Of a stretch of 64,000 bases of DNA, positions 59,748-64,000 are shown one piece after another. The DNA is from Shinella zoogloeoides (lineage in GTDB: Bacteria > Pseudomonadota > Alphaproteobacteria > Rhizobiales > Rhizobiaceae), in assembly GCF_033705735.1 (NCBI RefSeq), contig NZ_CP131130.1:2049001-2113000 (forward strand). The letters are read 5' to 3'. A program made the translations under genes and the position numbers. Within the stretch, counting starts at the first letter, position 1; each line of letters begins with the position of its first letter. Below the pieces are notes generated by a model. The model saw nothing but the letters and a program-made list of their open reading frames with translations. It searched no databases and had not been told where the DNA came from.

Positions 59748-59771
59748 ATGAAACATGATAAAACTTGTCAA
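59748..59771 (-). promoter_or_regulatory. Promoter (-35 and spacer) of the heme receptor gene
   Basis: On the minus strand TTGACA (59771-59766) is followed after 17 bases by TAGCGA, a poor -10, or by other weak hexamers. The -35 element is consensus and is overlapped by the TGA-N9-TCA box. Confidence 0.5.
59756..59770. promoter_or_regulatory. Iron-responsive operator (RirA-box type)
   Basis: TGATAAAACTTGTCA fits the TGA-N9-TCA consensus described for RirA-controlled iron genes in Rhizobium and Ensifer. It overlaps the -35 region of the heme receptor promoter, the position expected for repression when iron is plentiful. Confidence 0.65.
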
Positions 59772-59836
59772 CATAAAAAAGATGACTTTATCAATCCACT
59801 ATTCACTTCGTTGCCCGATTGCCGCGCCCGAAGCGC

Positions 59837-60691
59837 ATGCGTGTCGTCATCGTCCACAGGGTTTCGGCAACCAAATCCGCTGCCGGGCGTTTCCCCGCTG
59901 ATCTTTTCAGCGGGAGACAGCCCATTCTCACCCTTCGCCCCCTCGCCCTCATCGCCCTGCCCCTCATGCTCGCCAGCGCCGCCGACCTGCCGGAAAAGGG
60001 TCCGCTACCCGCTTCACGTCCCGAGCAGGCGCCCGTGGAAGAAAAGAAGGAGACCCCAGCGGTCGATGTGAAAACGGAGGCGGGGCGCAAGGCCGCCGAG
60101 GAAGCGGAGAAGGCCAGCGAGCGTCCGCACGAGGATGCAGGCGAAGAGGCGGCCTGCCGGAAGGCGTTGACGGAGATCGGCGTGGGCTTCGAGGAGGCGC
60201 CGGCGGTCGAGGACGGCAAGGCCTGCGGCATCGACAAGCCCGTCCTTCTCAAGCAGTTGCCGGGCGGCATCGAGGTCGAGCCGCAGGCGACGGTGCGCTG
60301 CGAGGCGGCACTGCAGCTCGCTCGCTGGCTGGAGGGCTCGGTGAAGCCTTCGCTTCAGGCCGCCATGCCGCAGGAAACGATCACCGGCCTCTCCCAGGCC
60401 TCCGCCTATGTCTGCCGCAACCGCAACGGCGCGACGGAAGGCAGGATTTCCGAGCATGCCTTCGGCAATGCCATCGATATTGCCGGCTTCACCTTCAAGA
60501 GCGGCAAGACCTTCACCATCCGCCCGGCGGACAAGGATTCCACGCTGGAAGGCGCCTTCCAGCGCGCGATCACCGAGGCGGCCTGCCTCTATTTCACGAC
60601 GGTGCTCGACCCCGGCAGCGACGCGGCGCACCAGAACCACCTGCATCTCGACGTGAAGGAACGGCGCGGCGGCTACCGCTATTGCTGGTAA
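59837..60691 (+). CDS. Extensin-like LAS-type metallopeptidase family protein
   Basis: The C-terminal 180 residues match the bacterial extensin-like family, with LAS-peptidase metal motifs EHAFGNAID (His and Asp) and NHLHLD (His), so a peptidoglycan-directed carboxypeptidase role is likely. Six cysteines suggest disulfides and export. Residues about 50-110 are a Glu/Pro-rich linker. A hydrophobic signal-like stretch (LRPLALIALPLMLASAA) starts about 32 residues after ATG 59837, which lacks a ribosome-binding site. A start nearer the hydrophobic stretch, after GCGGGAGACAG at about 59919, would give a better signal peptide but needs a non-standard codon (ATT). The start is therefore uncertain. 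Confidence 0.8.
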   Translation: MRVVIVHRVSATKSAAGRFPADLFSGRQPILTLRPLALIALPLMLASAADLPEKGPLPASRPEQAPVEEKKETPAVDVKTEAGRKAAEEAEKASERPHEDAGEEAACRKALTEIGVGFEEAPAVEDGKACGIDKPVLLKQLPGGIEVEPQATVRCEAALQLARWLEGSVKPSLQAAMPQETITGLSQASAYVCRNRNGATEGRISEHAFGNAIDIAGFTFKSGKTFTIRPADKDSTLEGAFQRAITEAACLYFTTVLDPGSDAAHQNHLHLDVKERRGGYRYCW

Positions 60692-60794
60692 TGAACCCCG
60701 GCGATATTTTCGGCGGCTCCTGAAAAGAGGCGCGCGCCGCTCCTATCTGTAGTGCGGCCCAGAGCCCGATATCCCGCCACGCAGAGGTTCCCCC

Positions 60795-61301
60795 ATGTCG
60801 ATCACGCCCCATGAACTCTCCATCCCCGCGTTCCAGCGCGGTTTCGCCGTCCTGTCCAAACTGCTCGACAAGGCCGAAGCCTTTGCGCAGGAGAAGAACA
60901 TCAAGCCTGAAGTGCTGGTGAACGCGCGCCTTGCGCCGGACATGCTCTCGCTCGCAGGCCAGGTCCAGCGCATGAGCGATACGGCCAAGGGCGCCGCCGC
61001 GCGCCTCATCGGCACCGACTCGCCGAGCTTTGCGGACGACGAAACGACGCTATCCGACCTGCGCGCCCGCATCGAGAAGACCACGGCCTATCTCGCCTCC
61101 GTGCCGGAAGCCGCCTTCGAGGGCGCGGCCGAGCGCACAGTCGTCCTGAAGACGCGCGGCGGGGAACTCAGCTCCTCCGGCAAGGACTACCTCCTCACCT
61201 TCGTGCTTCCAAATTTCTATTTCCACCTGACGACCGCCTACGCGATCCTGCGCCACAACGGCGTTCCCGTCGGCAAGCTGGACTATCTCGGCCGTACGTA
61301 G
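60795..61301 (+). CDS. DUF1993 family protein
   Basis: The 168-residue protein has the four-helix, DinB-like layout of DUF1993: ELSIPAFQRGFAVLSKLLDKA at the start, RLAPDMLSLAGQVQRMSDTA in the middle, and PNFYFHLTTAYAILRHNGVP near the C-terminus. The function of the family is unknown. It stands alone between the extensin-like gene and the converging fhs gene. Confidence 0.9.
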   Translation: MSITPHELSIPAFQRGFAVLSKLLDKAEAFAQEKNIKPEVLVNARLAPDMLSLAGQVQRMSDTAKGAAARLIGTDSPSFADDETTLSDLRARIEKTTAYLASVPEAAFEGAAERTVVLKTRGGELSSSGKDYLLTFVLPNFYFHLTTAYAILRHNGVPVGKLDYLGRT

Positions 61302-61310
61302 CCGCGACGA

Positions 61311-61332
61311 GGGGCGCCCAAGGCGCCCCTTC
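61311..61332. terminator. Weak convergent terminator-like hairpin
   Basis: An 8-bp stem GGGGCGCC/GGCGCCCC with a CAA loop lies between the converging DUF1993 and fhs genes. No long T tract is present on either strand, so termination is plausible but not strong. Confidence 0.45.
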
Positions 61333-61337
61333 CGCTT

Positions 61338-63017
61338 TCAGAAGAGGCCTTCGATATGGCCCTCTTCATTGAGGAAGATCCTCTCCGACGACGGCACTTT
61401 CGGCAGGCCCGGCATGGTCATGATCTCGCCGGTGACGACCACGACGAAGCCGGCGCCCGCGGACAGGCGCACCTCGCGCACCGGCACGGTATGGCCGGTG
61501 GGCGCGCCGCGCAGGTTCGGGTCGGTCGAGAAGGAATATTGCGTCTTGGCCATGCAGACCGGCAGCCGGCCGTAGCCCTGCTGCTCCCACATATGGAGCT
61601 GAGCCCGCACGGTCTTGTCGGCGATTACCGCGTCGGCATGGTAGATGTCCTTGGCGATCGTCTCGATCTTCTCGAAAAGCGGCATCTCGTCGGGATAGAG
61701 CGGCGAGAATTGCGAATGGCCGGATTCGGCAAGCTCCACCACCTTGCGCGCCAATTCCTCGATGCCGGCCGAACCGAGCGCCCAGTGCCGGCAGAGGATC
61801 GCCTCGGCCCCGAGCGTTTCCACATAGGCCTGCACCGCGCGGATTTCCGCCTCGGTATCGGAGGTGAAATGGTTGATGGCGACCACGACGGGCACGCCGA
61901 ACTTCTTCACGTTCTGCACATGCCGGCCGAGATTGGCGCAGCCCTTGCGCACCGCCTCGACATCCTCGCGGCCGAGATCGTCCTTCTTAACCCCGCCGTT
62001 CATCTTCATGGCGCGCACGGTCGCGACGATGACAGCGGCATCGGGCTTGAGCCCGGCCTTGCGGCACTTGATGTCGAAGAATTTCTCCGCCCCGAGATCG
62101 GCGCCGAAACCGGCCTCCGTCACCACATAGTCGGCAAGCTTCAGCGCCGTCGTGGTGGCGATGACGGAATTGCAGCCATGGGCGATGTTGGCGAAGGGCC
62201 CGCCATGCACGAAGGCCGGGTTGTTCTCCAGCGTCTGCACGAGGTTCGGCTGCATGGCGTCCTTGAGCAGCACCGTCATCGCCCCGTCCGCCTTGATGTC
62301 GCGGGCGAAGACCGGCGACTTGTCGCGCCGGTAGCCGATGATGATGTTGCCGAGCCGCCTTTCGAGGTCCCTGAGGTCCATCGACAGACAGAGGATCGCC
62401 ATCACCTCCGAGGCGACGGTGATGTCGAAGCCCGCCTCGCGCGGATAGCCGTTGGCAACGCCGCCGAGCGAGCAGACGATCTGGCGCAAGGCGCGGTCGT
62501 TCATGTCCATCACGCGCCGCCAGGCGATGCGGCGGGTATCGATGTTCTGCTCGTTGCCCCAGTAGATGTGGTTGTCGATCAGCGCGGCGAGCAGGTTGTG
62601 CGCCGAGGTGATGGCGTGGAAATCTCCGGTGAAATGGAGGTTCATGTCCTCCATGGGCACGACCTGCGCATAGCCGCCGCCGGCCGCCCCGCCCTTCACG
62701 CCGAAGCAGGGGCCGAGCGATGCCTCGCGAATGCAGGTAATGGCCTTCCTGCCGATGCGGTTGAGCCCGTCGCCGAGGCCGACCGTGGTCGTCGTCTTGC
62801 CCTCGCCGGCCGGCGTCGGATTGATGGCGGTGACGAGGATCAGCCTGCCGTCGGGCTTGCCCTTCTGCGCGGCGATGAAGCCGGCGGTGATCTTCGCCTT
62901 GTCGTGGCCATAGGGCAGAAGCGCTTCCGGCGGGATGCCAAGCTTCGCGCCGATCTCCAGGATAGGCTGCTTCTTCGCGGCGCGGGCGATTTCGATGTCG
63001 GATTTCACGTCGGCCAT
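61338..63017 (-). CDS. fhs: Formate-tetrahydrofolate ligase
   Basis: The enzyme makes 10-formyl-THF from formate, THF and ATP in one-carbon metabolism. The 559-residue length is standard. The P-loop is [19 protein letters not shown] near residue 67, and family signatures include [17 protein letters not shown] and the C-terminal [15 protein letters not shown] 63017 follows GGGGAG and gives the usual [11 protein letters not shown] start; 63038 is an alternative. It is separated by 119 bases from the DUF2333 gene. Confidence 0.97.
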   Translation of the reverse strand: MADVKSDIEIARAAKKQPILEIGAKLGIPPEALLPYGHDKAKITAGFIAAQKGKPDGRLILVTAINPTPAGEGKTTTTVGLGDGLNRIGRKAITCIREASLGPCFGVKGGAAGGGYAQVVPMEDMNLHFTGDFHAITSAHNLLAALIDNHIYWGNEQNIDTRRIAWRRVMDMNDRALRQIVCSLGGVANGYPREAGFDITVASEVMAILCLSMDLRDLERRLGNIIIGYRRDKSPVFARDIKADGAMTVLLKDAMQPNLVQTLENNPAFVHGGPFANIAHGCNSVIATTTALKLADYVVTEAGFGADLGAEKFFDIKCRKAGLKPDAAVIVATVRAMKMNGGVKKDDLGREDVEAVRKGCANLGRHVQNVKKFGVPVVVAINHFTSDTEAEIRAVQAYVETLGAEAILCRHWALGSAGIEELARKVVELAESGHSQFSPLYPDEMPLFEKIETIAKDIYHADAVIADKTVRAQLHMWEQQGYGRLPVCMAKTQYSFSTDPNLRGAPTGHTVPVREVRLSAGAGFVVVVTGEIMTMPGLPKVPSSERIFLNEEGHIEGLF

Positions 63018-63136
63018 GCGGTGTGCTCCCCTCAGCATCGCTGCCGCAACCGGGTCTCCTCCCCCGGAGGCGGCATTCGGTCAATACGCAAAGGCGGCGG
63101 GGAATGCTGCTCGCAATCCCCGCGAAATCACTGCTG

Positions 63137-64000
63137 TCAGCGTGCCAGCACGTCGCGCATTTCCACAAGGTTCGAGCGCACGCGCAGGATATAGAAGCCC
63201 ATAGTGGCAAGATGCGTCGGCATGATCCAGCCGTCTTCCTTGCCGTTCGAGATGATGGCAGGCTGGATCTTCAGCGCCGAGCGAAGCTGCGAGATCGTCG
63301 CCTTCCAGAGCGGCTCGATGCCACGCGCCTTGATGACCGCCTCGAAGTCCGCGCCGGAGGCCGAGAGGATGCCATAATAACCGTAGAGCTGGCCATAGGC
63401 GAACCAGAAGCGGTCGTCCGCCCGCGTGTCGAACCAGCCGCCATTTTGGAATTCCGACTGCTTCCGAATAATGTCGGAAGTCGAGCCGATGTCGTTGGTG
63501 ATGCGGTCGAGGAATTCGATCAGGTTGTCGGAGCGGCCGTCGAAGATGGCGTCGCAGGCTTCGAGCGAGGCGTTGAACTTGCGCAGGTCCGCCATCGCCG
63601 TGCGGTAGTAGTTCGGCGTCGGCGTCTTGGGCAGCAGCGAATCCGAGCCGAAATACCAGGTCTCCTCGTCGAACTGCAGGTTACCGCGGGCGCGCTGGAG
63701 GTCGGCGTTGATGCCGGAGGTGCCGCGCACGCGGCCAAGCGCATCGACCAATTCCACCGCCGTGCGCCGGACCGCCTGGTTGACGCCGCGCTGGAAGGAC
63801 GCCTTGTTGTCGAACCACGGCGTCTTGTCCCAGTCGAGCCCGAAGAGCCCGAGCTTGTAGAGCAGCATGGAGGAGATCCAGGCGTTCTGGTTGACGTTGA
63901 AGTCGATGAGGTCGGCCGTCACGTCGACGATCGCCGAGCGCACGCAGGTCTTCGGCTCCGGCTCGGCAAGATCGCCCGCCGGCGGCGTGGCGGAGGCGGT
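63137..64000 (-). CDS. DUF2333 family protein, 5' end outside window
   Basis: The frame is open to the window edge, so only the C-terminal 287 residues are seen. They match DUF2333: DLIDFNVNQNAWISSMLLYKL-type (cut here) opening, FQRGVNQAVRRTAVELVDAL, and ETWYFGSDSLLPKTPTPNYY, ending LRVRSNLVEMRDVLAR. Family members usually have an N-terminal membrane anchor, which would lie upstream. Function is unknown. A proposed GTG start at 63943 is less likely than a longer protein, since the frame continues without a stop. Confidence 0.9.
   Translation of the reverse strand, partial: TASATPPAGDLAEPEPKTCVRSAIVDVTADLIDFNVNQNAWISSMLLYKLGLFGLDWDKTPWFDNKASFQRGVNQAVRRTAVELVDALGRVRGTSGINADLQRARGNLQFDEETWYFGSDSLLPKTPTPNYYRTAMADLRKFNASLEACDAIFDGRSDNLIEFLDRITNDIGSTSDIIRKQSEFQNGGWFDTRADDRFWFAYGQLYGYYGILSASGADFEAVIKARGIEPLWKATISQLRSALKIQPAIISNGKEDGWIMPTHLATMGFYILRVRSNLVEMRDVLAR

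Overview
The window is a GC-rich chromosomal segment from an alphaproteobacterium, almost certainly a member of Rhizobiaceae (Rhizobium, Agrobacterium, Ensifer or Shinella type). The grounds are a fused trpE(G) gene with a rhizobial Trp leader peptide, petABC beside apt and trmL, a ClpS2-like adaptor, a rhizobial MoxR/DUF58/DUF4159 cluster, a type 2 LeuA, and rhizobial intergenic mosaic repeats. Genus is inferred from gene content only. I see about 57 convincing protein genes plus leader peptides, and no rRNA, tRNA, CRISPR array, prophage or insertion sequence.

Layout. 1-4 kb: end of an M24-fold hydrolase, a lipoprotein, prs, and a triple-Kazal lipoprotein. 3.7-7 kb (minus strand): a GAF-Fis regulator, an aldehyde dehydrogenase and its DUF779 partner, followed by a repeat island. 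7.5-17 kb: a BenE-type transporter, a large exported protein, then rplY, pth and ychF. A GGDEF-EAL receptor and a periplasmic solute-binding protein sit between rplY and pth, and clpS lies antisense between pth and ychF. 17-20 kb: a DUF2157 membrane protein, two overlapping MaoC hydratases, apt. 19.8-28 kb: the cytochrome bc1 operon petABC, two paralogous ABC exporters (one carrying a 2-nt frameshift) separated by a parDE toxin-antitoxin pair, and trmL. 28-34 kb: a SoxR-controlled reductase and MFS efflux pair, a CNNM-type membrane protein, hemF and small unknowns. 34-44 kb: DUF1285-NUDIX-cca, divergent from the moxR-DUF58-DUF4159-vWA membrane operon. 44-50 kb: a glyoxalase-like protein, GNAT, glutathionyl-hydroquinone reductase, NUDIX, metallophosphoesterase, TPR protein, and an ECF sigma/anti-sigma pair. 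50-64 kb: leuA, clpP, queF, a CDF transporter, trpE(G), a heme receptor, an extensin-like peptidase, a DUF1993 protein, fhs and the partial DUF2333 gene.

Regulation visible in the DNA. trpE(G) has a complete ribosome-dependent attenuator with an apparently leaderless Trp-Trp-Trp peptide. leuA has a comparable leader ORF with four consecutive Leu codons behind a good promoter. A near-consensus SoxR box sits in a promoter with the 19-bp spacer typical of SoxR targets. The heme receptor promoter carries a TGA-N9-TCA iron-responsive box. parD has a dyad operator over its ribosome-binding site. A long nested palindrome lies between the DUF2157 gene and the MaoC pair.

Repeats. At least eight copies of hyphenated palindromic mosaic elements occur between genes, two pairs of them as inverted copies flanking gene blocks, together with one roughly 106-bp element whose end supplies the stop codon of the anti-sigma gene. 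Most of the window is ordinary core genome. The points of most interest are the two attenuators, the c-di-GMP/solute-binding insertion, the AAA+-less GAF-Fis regulator, the frameshifted exporter beside parDE, and the operators above.
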